From Gracilariopsis chorda (lineage: Eukaryota > Rhodophyta > Florideophyceae > Gracilariales > Gracilariaceae), in the NCBI GenBank assembly GCA_003194525.1, contig NBIV01000008.1, positions 434,001-498,000 on the forward strand: DNA of 64,000 bases. The letters run 5' to 3'. Shown piece by piece: positions 38,129 to 47,751 of this stretch. The first letter of the stretch is position 1. Every line of letters begins with the position of its first letter. The position numbers were made by a program, and so were the translations under genes. The notes below the pieces were generated by a model. That model worked only from the letters and a program-made list of their open reading frames with translations, had not been told where the DNA came from and did not search any database.

Positions 38129-38890
38129 CTATAGTGGCAAATCAGCCTGAGTTTGTAATGCACGCAATTCATTTGGATCCCTTTCTTCTTCTGCTTCTGC
38201 AATGGCCATAGTGGTTTCATCATCGGAGCCATCAGTGTGCTCTTCGGCAGAGTTACTGGCAGGACTCGAAACCTCAGAATCACAATCCTCTTGTTTGCTG
38301 TTGCTAGGACTCAGAACATAGCCTGTGACGCGGACAATGGTTGTAGACTGTTCTCGTAAACTATTCTCATCAGGACTACCTTCTGGAAGAAGAGCACCTT
38401 CTGCCCTATCCCCGGCATGGCTCTCAACGCTTCCGCCACCAAAGGATACATGCTTTACCACATTGCAGGCGTCGTTATGATGATTAGCTGAAGGAGGGAT
38501 TCGGAGCGTAGATGCAAGCTCTGATGAGAGCGCTTCTGTTTTCTCAAAAAGGTCCTTGAGTTTAGATTGCCTTTCCTTGTCCTGCTGGGCTTTAGTCTTT
38601 AAAGCGGCTCTGTAATCAGCAATCTCCCCAATTTGCCTCCAAAACTTCGAGACATCCTTTGCCATAGAAGTTGCAAGTTTTCGCATTCGTTGCAATTCTT
38701 CTACTTGAGCTGTAGCTTGACGACGTCTCCGCTGATTGTGGTACTGTACAACCATCTTTGCAATCTTTCTCGCCATTTGCATTTTCCACTTGCGCTCTCC
38801 GATGAAATCGGTAGCCAACCATACTGCTTCTTCCATAATATAATGAACTTTGGATCTTTGCAGGGAACATTTTGAACAAGCCGTGCCCAT
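38129..38890 (-). pseudogene. SNF2 ATPase segment 1: HSA domain
   Basis: H-Y-I-M-E-E-A-V-W-L-A-T-D-F followed by E-R-K-W-K-M-Q-M-A-R-K-I is a canonical HSA domain, which in SWR1-type enzymes binds actin and actin-related proteins. An acidic linker follows, ending at L-P-L then TAG. The same frame continues with D-L-L-R-S-Q-F, where the family usually has an acidic residue at the stop position. Confidence 0.85.
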
Positions 38891-38937
38891 TACTTTGCAT
38901 TACATAGAATTCGCCGCTTCCTGCAGAGGTTATGCTA

Positions 38938-40227
38938 CTATGCAGCTCTTTCTGACTCAAGAGATGCTTTGAGGTTGTTTAGAACTCCTTCAAACAAAGC
39001 CTTTTCTTCCGCACTAACGCCTTGCTCCAACATATCCTTCACACGCACTATCGCTTCCAGCGCAGACGTAGTAGAGCGAGCTTTTGCGTCCATGACTTCA
39101 AACTGTAGCCGTCGCTTTTCCAGTTGTTCTAATTCAGCTGGGACATTTCGCTGCTGCTTTAAGGCCGATACGATCTCATCTAAACCAACAAAATTAACAT
39201 CATGCACATCTCGCTTTAGTCTCTTCTGTTGGTCACGAAAAAACTCATTTCCTCCAAACCCGTATGGGTTGACCCCAGACCCCACCCCTTCCTCCCGTTG
39301 AACATCACTCTCCAATGCACGGGTAACAAATGGTTTCAAAATAGGGTGTAGCTGCAGAAAGCAGTACCCGTGCATAATATATGCTTTGCCGTCGGCAAAC
39401 CTAGCGAACGCTTCTGGATCTCCTTGCCCCGACGCCTCAAATTTTGCTAAGCACTGACCGTATACGCTTTTGAATTCTGCAAACTTTCTCTTTAACACAC
39501 CACCTTCACGAATATAAGGACGCTCAGCAGGATTGAGCATACATATATCGTCGGATGTGATACCTCCGGAAAGAGTTGTGTTTGCAGCATGTTTGAAGGA
39601 AATGTCATTAAATAACGGCGCGATTTGTTCACTCCATGGATCTTCATTCTGTCGATCAAGCTCCTCTCTGGTTAAGCATTCCATTAGTTTGGTTCTTGCT
39701 GCAGTCATACGTGGGTCCGCAAAGACATGAAGCAGTCTACAATACTCTGCGGCTTCAAAAGCCGGGTTTCGACTTTCGTTGGGAGACGAGTTGTTGTAAA
39801 ACGATTGTAGTGATGGTTTTCCTACGACAACTTTATCTCCGATCAGTTGCAGTGCATCTCCTTGAATGAAATCGATCTGCTCTCTCCCAGATTCAGATTT
39901 ATTTATACGAACTGTCGTATGTGGTAAGTCTTGGATGTGAGTAGAAACATTGTTAGAGCTGGGTACTACGTTTTGCATTACCTGAACAAGATGCGATGCG
40001 CTTATTTTCCGCTGTACCATTTTCATGGATATAATTTTGCGCTTTGTATCTATCTTCGCGTTAATGGCTCCGCTAACTTTGAGTACCTCCAACGCTTTCT
40101 TACATTGTGAGTTGCGCAATGTGTAAGCATCAAGTTGATTACAAGCTTCATGGAGCGTTTTTGGAGGTGGCTGAGTACGGGGTCCAACTTCATGCGTACT
40201 TGATGGCTGCAGATCAGAGTCTGTCAT
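38938..40227 (-). CDS. Unrecognised 429-aa protein, probable second ORF of the Harbinger element
   Basis: The frame is intact, just inside the right terminal repeat and transcribed towards the transposase, where PIF/Harbinger elements normally keep their second (DNA-binding or accessory) protein. The core (residues about 160-310) has the spaced pattern R-L-L-H-V-F-A-D, L-x-R-E-E-L-D, W-x-x-x-I-A-x-L-F-N-D, L-K-R-K-F-A-E-F-K, and F-A-x-G-K-A-Y-I-x-H-G-Y-C-F-L. From memory this recalls a family of uncharacterised proteins abundant in oomycete and algal genomes. The last 90 residues are predicted coiled coil (L-E-Q-L-E-K-R-R-L-Q-F-E-V). The SNF2 gene starts 47 nt downstream on the same strand. 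No Myb/SANT signature is obvious. The function is unknown; helping transposase bind the ends is a guess. Confidence 0.7.
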   Translation of the reverse strand: MTDSDLQPSSTHEVGPRTQPPPKTLHEACNQLDAYTLRNSQCKKALEVLKVSGAINAKIDTKRKIISMKMVQRKISASHLVQVMQNVVPSSNNVSTHIQDLPHTTVRINKSESGREQIDFIQGDALQLIGDKVVVGKPSLQSFYNNSSPNESRNPAFEAAEYCRLLHVFADPRMTAARTKLMECLTREELDRQNEDPWSEQIAPLFNDISFKHAANTTLSGGITSDDICMLNPAERPYIREGGVLKRKFAEFKSVYGQCLAKFEASGQGDPEAFARFADGKAYIMHGYCFLQLHPILKPFVTRALESDVQREEGVGSGVNPYGFGGNEFFRDQQKRLKRDVHDVNFVGLDEIVSALKQQRNVPAELEQLEKRRLQFEVMDAKARSTTSALEAIVRVKDMLEQGVSAEEKALFEGVLNNLKASLESERAA

Positions 40228-40382
40228 GTTCGTACTAGCGGTTGTTCGTCATTCACAAAGTGCGGCAAGAAAGATATCATAGTTATTGAAACCACGCAAT
40301 TCTAGGTTTGTCATTTGGACTTGTCGGGTGGAAGCTTGTTTTTGACTGGATGCAACTGTGAAGTGTATTCTTTCAACGTTCA

Positions 40383-40435
40383 GATTTCGTTTAATGTAGG
40401 AAGCAACAATCGTGCTCCCTACATTAAACTAAATC
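40383..40435. repeat. Subterminal hairpin in the right end of the Harbinger element
   Basis: GATTTCGTTTAATGTAGG (40383-40400) and CCTACATTAAACTAAATC (40418-40435) pair over 18 bp with one mismatch and a 17-nt loop. It lies about 95 bp inside the right terminal repeat, upstream of the 429-aa ORF. Confidence 0.75.
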
Positions 40436-40505
40436 TTGAAGCGTTTGGAGGCAACGTAAAAATGCCTGATTGCTCGAGAATGGTTTTCCAGTTTCGTTTC
40501 GTTTC

Positions 40506-40529
40506 ATTTAGAATCTCATAGAACGGCCC
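40506..40529 (-). repeat. Right terminal inverted repeat of the Harbinger element
   Basis: Inverted copy of the left end, followed by TTA at 40530-40532. It lies about 280 bp outside the start codon of the 429-aa protein. Confidence 0.85.
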
Positions 40530-40599
40530 TTAGGTTACGAAGCGAAACATGTCCAGTAGCTACTGTAGGGAACAGGGAGAAATTATCCAGGAAGCAGGG

Positions 40600-40805
40600 G
40601 AAAGGGCTGAACTACATGACGTAAATAGTGTAGCCGAGTCAGAGCGCATTTGCACCAATAAAAAGAGGGATTCAGCGGGTGCATGCGACGGCGGGCCGCG
40701 CATGTGCTCGCGCAAGTTGAGATCCTACTGCAGCCAATTACATGCCCCTATTCTGAATTTCAACCAGTAGATCCGCAGAGTCAGGACATTTCCTCTATCC
40801 TGCTC
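40600..40805 (+). repeat. Left long inverted repeat
   Basis: Starts GAAAGGGCTGAACTACATGA. Its inverted partner is at 52247-52453. It begins only 67 bp beyond the TTA duplication of the Harbinger element. Confidence 0.8.
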
Positions 40806-41114
40806 CCTCCGTGCGCCAAGTCAGCAAAACGTATCATCGGGTACACCAAACATGGGTCAGCGGACAAATATGGGTCGGTTTAACAATTAACGTTACCCAC
40901 ATTTCCAAAGATGAACCTATCTCCTGCTCTTCGAACTACTTCAGCTCCAAAACGGCTCATATGAATTCAAATCTGACGACTCCATCAGATTCGGCGCGCT
41001 TTTCTCTATTGAATGACGACATCTCGTATCTCTAGGCTGTTGTTCTGCTCCCTAACACCACTGAAGACGAGCTCAGTTTCAAGCATTTGATTATTTCATT
41101 CATCAGTAGCCATC

Positions 41115-42821
41115 ATGCCGGAAAAGCGCATCACCGCCCGAAAACAACGCGCTGATCGCCAGAACTACGCCAAAGCTCTCTCCAACCTTCGTAGCTCCTC
41201 CATCTCCATCAGAAAATGCGCGCTGGCTCACAATCTCCCGTACTCCTCTTTGCAGCGTTTGACCCAGCGCGAGAATCACAACACGCCGACACGAGGCAGA
41301 GGCCGCAAAACAATATTCACAAGTGAAGAAGAACAACTTTTCAAGGCGTCGGTGCTCTCCTTCTCGCACCGTGGTACGACTCTCTCTCGAAATTGTTTGA
41401 AGGATTTGGTGCAACATTATGTCCGCTCGTTGCCAAATCAACGTAAAACAAAATTGCCGTTCAGAAACGACAGACCAGGTGATGGTTTCGTTCGGAATTT
41501 CATACGGCGACATCCAGACCTCTCTCTCAAGCGCAGGTCCCAACTGGAAGAACCCCGTCAGCTCGCTATTTCGCCAACCAACCTCGCAAAACACTTTGCC
41601 AGGCTAAAGCAGGTGTTCAAAAAGTACAAGATAACCAAACCGGAACAGGGTTTCAATATTTACGAAAGTGGTTTTTCAACGAGGACTGCATGCCGATCCC
41701 CCGCAAAAGCAGTATTTGATGCAAAAGGACGAAGCAATTCTGTTGAGCTGAACTGGGCAGCGAACGCTCAAAACTTCACTATGATGCCGGTAGTCTCCGC
41801 AGATGGCAGAGCATGGAGTCCACTTGCTGTGTTACCAGGAAAGCAAGCCAAGTTTAGGAAGAGACACGACGGAACCAGAGAAACACCTTCTACGTTTCTG
41901 CATCCCACTGCCTATTGTGTGTATAGAGAAAAGGCTGGAGTAGACACCGATATTTTCTACCACTGGGGTGAAAAGTTTGTGGAAGAAACTTCACTTCTGC
42001 GGAAAAGACATCGGAATATCATTCTGGCATTGGATAGTTACGGGGCGCATTGTTCTTACAAAGTTCTGCAACTTTTCAAGGACAACAACATCGTCTTTTT
42101 CGGATTACCGGCACATACCAGCCACCGTACGCAACCTCTTGACTTTTCGGTTTTCTCTCCATACAAGACTGCGTTTCGATACGAGCTAAACAAATGCACC
42201 ATTTGTGTGAAAGATGAGACTAAGAATCACGTCTACAGCATATGCAAGCTTCTCACAAATGCCTACAACCAAGCGGTAAACGTTCAGAACATAACGAGTG
42301 GGTTTCAGGCATGCGGACTCTGGGACAACCGAACCGGAGGCATTAACGCTGACGTTATCAAGGCAACGTACATTACCAATCTGGAGGGAGCAGAGTCTCA
42401 GTCAGCGGCCATTAAGACCTATCACGATCTGGTTCAGTCATTTTCTGCTTCTGTCAATTTGTTGCGTAGTGATGGAGACGTGTTATTGAACGGGACCCTG
42501 AATACAACTACTGGGTTATCATTGACAGAAGAGAGAGTACTTACGGAGTTACGAGAGCTCGAGGAGGAGCGTAGACAAGCAGAACAAGAGAAAAAGGAGA
42601 GAGCGTCACAGGCGGAGGCAAATCGTTTGGCAAGGCAACGAGAGCTGGCTGAGAAGCAGAGGAGGCGTGTTCAAGCTGAAGTAGAGAAGCAAGCGCATCT
42701 TGCCTGGCTTGCACTCAGCGATGAACGAGCCAGGATTCTAGCAGCAAACCTTTCAGTGCGCCGTAGCACTGCGAGGCTACGTGCACGTTCTGGTGGTGCG
42801 GTTACCTCGAATTTCCATTGA
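41115..42821 (+). CDS. Pogo/Tigger-like transposase with first catalytic Asp replaced by Tyr
   Basis: A 568-residue intact frame. The N-terminus has a Psq-type helix-turn-helix (S-I-S-I-R-K-C-A-L-A-H-N-L-P-Y-S-S-L-Q-R-L), then a CENP-B-like second helix-turn-helix region with R-N-F-I-R-R-H-P-D-L-S-L-K-R. The DDE_1 domain follows. The usual D-E-x-G-F reads Y-E-S-G-F here (Tyr at residue 183). The second Asp is intact in L-A-L-D-S-Y-G-A-H (residue 307) and the third in Q-P-L-D-F-S-V-F (residue 343). The C-terminal 100 residues are a highly charged Glu/Arg/Gln coiled coil. GAT to TAT at codon 183 would remove catalysis, so it is either a dead transposase or a protein kept for DNA binding. No pogo-type short repeats or TA duplication were identified. 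Confidence 0.88.
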   Translation: MPEKRITARKQRADRQNYAKALSNLRSSSISIRKCALAHNLPYSSLQRLTQRENHNTPTRGRGRKTIFTSEEEQLFKASVLSFSHRGTTLSRNCLKDLVQHYVRSLPNQRKTKLPFRNDRPGDGFVRNFIRRHPDLSLKRRSQLEEPRQLAISPTNLAKHFARLKQVFKKYKITKPEQGFNIYESGFSTRTACRSPAKAVFDAKGRSNSVELNWAANAQNFTMMPVVSADGRAWSPLAVLPGKQAKFRKRHDGTRETPSTFLHPTAYCVYREKAGVDTDIFYHWGEKFVEETSLLRKRHRNIILALDSYGAHCSYKVLQLFKDNNIVFFGLPAHTSHRTQPLDFSVFSPYKTAFRYELNKCTICVKDETKNHVYSICKLLTNAYNQAVNVQNITSGFQACGLWDNRTGGINADVIKATYITNLEGAESQSAAIKTYHDLVQSFSASVNLLRSDGDVLLNGTLNTTTGLSLTEERVLTELRELEEERRQAEQEKKERASQAEANRLARQRELAEKQRRRVQAEVEKQAHLAWLALSDERARILAANLSVRRSTARLRARSGGAVTSNFH

Positions 42822-43074
42822 AATTGGTTTTTAAGGACGCGATGCCACGGCGCATTTGACCCGGTATTTGTGCATGGTTCCTTGAGGATACTGAATTTGC
42901 TAACTACTGCGCCGTGAAGGAGACCTACGGAGTCCTTATTCGGTGTTTTGAGCAGATGCGACGTGAGAAGAACCATTCAAGGTCTTATAGAAGAAGTTTT
43001 TAGGTATAAAGTACACTTTCTCTATATATTCTTTTTAAATCTTTGAAAGTGACCCACCTTTTGGTACATTATGA

Positions 43075-43907
43075 TGAAGTGCAACGCCCTCAGGGAGAGA
43101 TTCCTGGTACTTGATCGTTTTCCCGATATCATCGGTTGTGTAGTGTGTATATGAACTACGCCCCACAATGGTGGGTATGGACACGTGGGACACGGCTTTG
43201 GTTCAATTGGCGGTTGGCCACAGTAGTGGATGTTGCCACGAAATGTGGAGTATTTTAGTTGATTTTATATATTTTTTTCACACCCATTTCTGGGAAGCTA
43301 GTACTTAGTGCGACGGGGCACTGCCGTCGCACCAGTAAACCTTCCCCAAGAAGGGACCCCAACCTGCGGAATTGGCTCTAGTTGTTACCGCTTGTGCGCG
43401 TGCTCTACTCCTCCTTGGAGGGAAACGCCGTGAACCATGGGACATCTAACCCCCTTGCACATCTAAAGAGGCCCATCCTCGGGAATATAATTGTTCCAAT
43501 CACATTTGTGTCTCGCCCTGTATAGGGAGTCCTGTTCACCGGCATTGCCGTATTTGTTCGTCGCTCTCGCGACTCAACTTCGCCCACTCGTCCTCCTTTC
43601 CCTTCACTCTCCTCCTTCCCCCCTTTCAGGGTAGTACATCCCGCTACCCGCGGCCCCTCCTGTGTGCACCCGCTCACACTTCCCCACTTACGTAGAACCA
43701 TACCTCTACTGAGGATCACACCCCGCTCACACGGATACCGATTCTTCGCCTTCACCTCCCTGCACAAGTCGTGACAGGTGTCCCTGGTCTTACAAACCGG
43801 CTTCGCCGTGACACCTCTGGGAGGGCTCTACCCAACTGGGTTCACCTCGTGAGAGGAAGATCCCGAACGTCTTTCGGTGTTTTTTCCCTTTGGGGCATTG
43901 CACCACA
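43075..43907 (+). repeat. Solo LTR A (833 bp) with TATGA target duplication
   Basis: Starts TGAAGTGCAACG and ends TTGCACCACA. It is flanked by TATGA at 43070-43074 and 43908-43912. There is no internal element sequence, so it is the product of LTR-LTR recombination. Ends resemble those of the Ty3/gypsy LTR in this window (TGAAGTGCAA on its sense strand), suggesting a related family. Confidence 0.9.
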
Positions 43908-43912
43908 TATGA

Positions 43913-45124
43913 TAAATGCGATGTAGAAAGAGACGATGTAACCTCGCAGCGTCGTCAAAATGTGTGAAAATGACAGATACGACAAGTACTACGTTCGCTA
44001 TTTCCAGTTGGACGATCTGGGTTCTCAACTGCTCACAATGTCTTCTTTTTATTCTGGGGCCTCGTCTGCTGACGTTGCGCATTTCATTGCGTTCAGCAAT
44101 GGAACGAAACCAAACCTCTATATATGTTGATAGAATCCAAAATAATGAACTGTATGACATTTTTACCGCTTCTTGGCAAAACATTTTGAAGCGTACAAAA
44201 ATGGGCATCAGATGCAGTACTACAAACTTGACAGTTCTTTTTGTCTTTAAGAAGTATCATATAGCTCTGATATTGATCCCAAAAGCCTAGAAAACATTAC
44301 CAGTTTATATAGATACATATTTCGAGACTTGGTTTTCTAATGTACAGTAATTTGATATCGGCAGCTATATAAAATATGTTAATTTATGTTGGTGTGCTTT
44401 TTTAATTTTTTGTATTGAATTTATGATCAGAATAATATTGAAATGATAAAAGTACAAAAATAAAACATATTATTGACAGAGGATTTGGAAATACTCAAGA
44501 AATGATTTGAATACAAATTCAATAGCAATGAAGAACAAAACAATTATAGTTCTTTTTTGAGATGTTTCACAGCTATTGTGGTGTCTTAGTACAAACGTAA
44601 GACTTTCTTACGACACTAAAAGCTTAGCGATGAACTGTTTCGTTAATTTAAACTCTTTGGATGACTATTGACCGAAGAAGAATACATCTGTTTCTTTTTT
44701 TTATTATTTTTGTCTCAAAGGTGGTGTAGAGCTACGTGCGATGGTATCGAATCGACATGACATGCTACACGTCAAATTCTTAAAGCAACAAAGAGAAAGG
44801 TTTAGCTGTGCTTGCTATGTGGTTTCGTTATCCACCATTTTCAGCACTGACCACGGCTCTATTCCGAAGAGAACTTATTCCTCTGATTACAGAAGGTTAT
44901 GTACTGAGAGGAGTCTATAGATGTCAACTAGAATCCAGATTCTACACATAATTATGCCGAAGGAGTTCTTTTGAACCGAAATCGTTACTGAAACAATGGT
45001 CGTACGGTTTCGGTCAGTACATCGTAGAGAACTCCTTCCCATGAAGAAGGATAGTAAACAATGGCAGTGTAGGAAAGGAAAGGCGGAGCCAAATATTGCG
45101 AAATGCACTTAAAACGAAGGTGAG
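43913..45124. other. AT-rich spacer between solo LTR A and an old broken frame
   Basis: No gene or repeat is recognised. Composition is clearly more AT-rich than the left third of the window. A frame at 43916-44290 shows no motif. Confidence 0.4.
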
Positions 45125-47460
45125 GTGGATATGAATCTAGTTCTGGGGGAACAAGAAGCAGATGAAGGCAATTTCGTGGATGTTTTGAACGACCTTTGTA
45201 GAGAGACGATTCTGAAACGGATGTCATTCGGTACGCTCGACTCTAAAGGCTGGGCTATACGGAAGAGCCAGCGAACAAGGGATTTCCACGAGCTGAACCA
45301 GAGCTCTGTTCACACCAGTGGGATGTATCTATCCCTCAAAATTCGTTTGAAGTAACGAGTGCGGTCTTCTGATTCTGCTTCTGGTGTAGCCGAAATTATC
45401 AACACATTGATTTAGATATGTGTATCACGGCGATCCCAGGTGATTTATAGAGTGCATTATGAGAAGAATGAAATAGATTCTGAAGTACGTCGAGTATCAG
45501 GTGTGGAGGAGGAGCTGAGAAGGGTTCGGAGTGGAGACGGTTCTGAATCAGAGATGGAAAATGACGAAGACTCACCAAAAAAGACGACGATTCGGACACA
45601 AACAAGTAAAGAAGCAGAAAAAAGTCCGAAGCAGAATTTGGCACCCTCCGAGGTGAAGGCATACACCCAACACCATACTGAAGAGTAGAATGATGCTTCG
45701 GAGAATGGTGTCCAATCTCACGAACTGAGCGAAGCGATAGTGGCCTGTTCTAATGCTCAGCTGCACAAGAAGTCAGATATAGAGCTACCATCAAGACATA
45801 TTGAAGTGCAACGCCCTCAGGGAGGGATTCTTGGTACTTGAATGCTTTCCCGATATTATCGGTTGTGTAGTGTGTATATGAACTACGCCTCACAATGGTG
45901 GATATGGACACGTGGGACACGGTTTTGGGTGAATTGGCGGTTGGCCACAGTAGTGGACGTTGCCACGGAATGTAGAGCATTTTAGTTAATTTTATTTATT
46001 ATCTTCACACCCATTTCTGGGAAGCTAGTACTTAGTGCGACGGGGCACTGCCGTCGCACCAATAAACCTTCCCCAACAAGGGACCTCAACCTGGGGAACT
46101 GGCTCTAGTTGTTGCCGCTTCCGCGCGTTCTCAACTCCTCCTTCGAGGGAAACGCCGTGAACCACGGGACCTCTAACCCCCTTGCACACCTAAATAGTCC
46201 CATCCTTGGGAGTATAATTGTTCCAATCACATTGGTGTTTGGCCCTGTATAGGGAGTCTTGTCCACCAGCATTTCCGTATTTGTTCGTCGCTCTCGCGAC
46301 TCACCCTCGCCCACCCTTCCTCCTTTCCCTTCACTCTCCTCCTTTCCCTCTTTCAGGGTAGTACATCCCGCTACCCGCGGCCCTCCTGTGTGCACCCGCT
46401 CATACATCCCCACTTACGTGGAAACATACCTCTACTGAGGTTCACACCCCGCTCACGCGGATACCGATTCTTCGCCTTCACCTCCCTGCGCAAGTCGCGA
46501 CAGGTGTCCCTGGTCCTACAAACCGGCTTCGCCGTGACACCTCTGGGAGGGCTCTACCCAACTGGCTTCACCTCGTGAGAGGAAGATCCCGAACGTCTTT
46601 CGATGTTTTTCCGCTTTGGGGCACTGCACCACACATATCTCTAAAGGACAAACTACAAAAACCGGGTCATTTTCTGAGATTCAGGGAGATTTCTGAGAGC
46701 GATTTGAAGATATCAGGAGGCGTTCAGGGGTTCACTCGAAAAATGAGGCAGGTTTTGAATGTAGAAAACACTAGCGATGTCAAACAAGAGGCTGCTGTCA
46801 GCTTGGGAAGGTCCAAGGAAGGTCTCTGGCCTCCCTGCTCTGGTTTCCTACATCACTAAGACCTTCAGGTACCTCTATGGTTTACAATACTTTTCAGTTT
46901 TGCAGACGAGAAAGTCGAGGTCGTCTGCTCCACTCACTGCAAAATTGTGGTGTCTGGGGCATAAGTCGCAATGCCACTTCAATACTTGGGCAAAGTTCTA
47001 TCCCATGGCGAGATGTTGGATAATTGATCAGGACGTGATCCAGACTCAAACACCTCAACAGTTTCTATGCCCCGATGATGTTGTGAGAAGGAGATTTGAG
47101 GGCATTCGCTTCTCTTTAGCCTCCCATCAACAAGAATGGGAACAGTACATACCAAGAAGTGGGTTATATGTACGTCTATCATGCCTATTTCGAACGATAC
47201 CTCCCTTCAAGGGAGCTGGTTTCAACAACAGCTCATCGTGCAAGGCCCTAGAGAAATCACATATACCATTATCTCTAAGCGATGCAGACACAAGTAGCAA
47301 AGACTATATGGCGTATGGCGACTCCAGTGGTAGTGAGGAGGTTTATCACTTCAATTTAGTTTTACATATCACAAATTGGCCTGGGACGGAAGGCGAAATT
47401 TATTGCCGGGCTTCGCGAGGAGGTGTGCACGAACCTAAGCTCGAGCTTTAGAAGTAACAA
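45125..47460 (+). pseudogene. Old decayed reading frame split by solo LTR B, unrecognised
   Basis: Before the LTR, frames at 45125-45355 and 45440-45796 are in one phase, acidic and Ser/Glu-rich, with in-frame stops (for example TAG at 45686). After removal of the solo LTR and one CATAT copy, the phase continues as H-I-S-K-G-Q-T-T-K-T-G-S-F-S. A different phase (46777-47451) is then open for 224 codons. The protein family is not recognised. It lies upstream of the MULE transposase remnant on the same strand and may belong to that element. Confidence 0.4.
45802..46633 (+). repeat. Solo LTR B (832 bp) with CATAT target duplication
   Basis: Same family and orientation as solo LTR A, starting TGAAGTGCAACG and ending CTGCACCACA. 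It is flanked by CATAT at 45797-45801 and 46634-46638. Different duplications prove that A and B are independent insertions, not the two LTRs of one element. Confidence 0.92.
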
Positions 47461-47751
47461 TATTCTGTTTCACAGAAAAGTGGTAGACCGGGGTCGAATC
47501 TACCGAACACCCCTCGGCAAGCACTTATCTCAGAGGAATTTATCTAGAAAGTTGGCGTTATCGATTTAAAATGCTCAGTGGGACTGCTCGATAATGCTTC
47601 TAACGCCGACAGTGACGTAGGAGGCGATTTTCGCATTTTCGCATTTGACGCTGACCGCTGTGATGCTTCTCTAAACCCATCAACACAATCCGTAGCTAGC
47701 AAATGCAATCGTCCACCCTAGAGCGCTGTGAGTGGCTAGCAAGGCTCAAAA

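Larger units (their letters stand above)
21454..38890 (-). pseudogene. SWR1/Domino-like SNF2 chromatin-remodelling ATPase, broken and interrupted by Ty3/gypsy
   Basis: Domain order from the start at 38890 is HSA (residues about 16-95), acidic linker, SNF2 ATPase lobe 1, a spacer insert, helicase lobe 2, a charged linker, and SANT/Myb. This is the SWR1/PIE1/Domino/EP400 layout; such enzymes exchange H2A.Z into nucleosomes. The coding frame is split by five in-frame stops (38129 TAG, 37199 TGA, 36677 TAA, 35882 TGA, 22274 TGA), each with clear family homology directly before and after it. There is one frameshift in a T7 run near 21895. A Ty3/gypsy element (22742-33830) sits in the SANT domain. 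The ATPase motifs themselves are intact. It starts 47 nt after the stop of the 429-aa ORF, suggesting co-transcription. It lies wholly inside the Harbinger repeats. Without the retrotransposon the gene is about 6.3 kb and intronless. Confidence 0.85.
19624..40529. mobile_element. Giant PIF/Harbinger-type DNA transposon carrying a SNF2 ATPase, with nested Ty3/gypsy
   Basis: The ends are inverted repeats: GGGCCGTTCTATGAG at 19624-19638 and its reverse complement at 40515-40529, continuing with two mismatches to about 24 bp. They are flanked by TTA at 19621-19623 and 40530-40532, the 3-bp target duplication of PIF/Harbinger. Inside are a HARBI1-type transposase just within the left end, an unknown protein just within the right end transcribed towards it, and a SNF2-family ATPase between them. 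Length is 20.9 kb, of which 11.1 kb is a later Ty3/gypsy insertion with its duplication, leaving about 9.8 kb. A 12-bp internal copy of the left end (TTCTATGAGTTT) lies at 19704-19715. Repeats and TSD are seen directly; treating the ATPase as element cargo is inference. Confidence 0.8.

Noticed and set aside
43916..44290. 124-codon plus-strand frame after solo LTR A
   Set aside because: No domain, AT-rich surroundings, no support from homology by eye.
43075..46633. The two 830-bp direct repeats as the LTR pair of one short retrotransposon
   Set aside because: Each copy has its own perfect 5-bp target duplication, so they are two solo LTRs.
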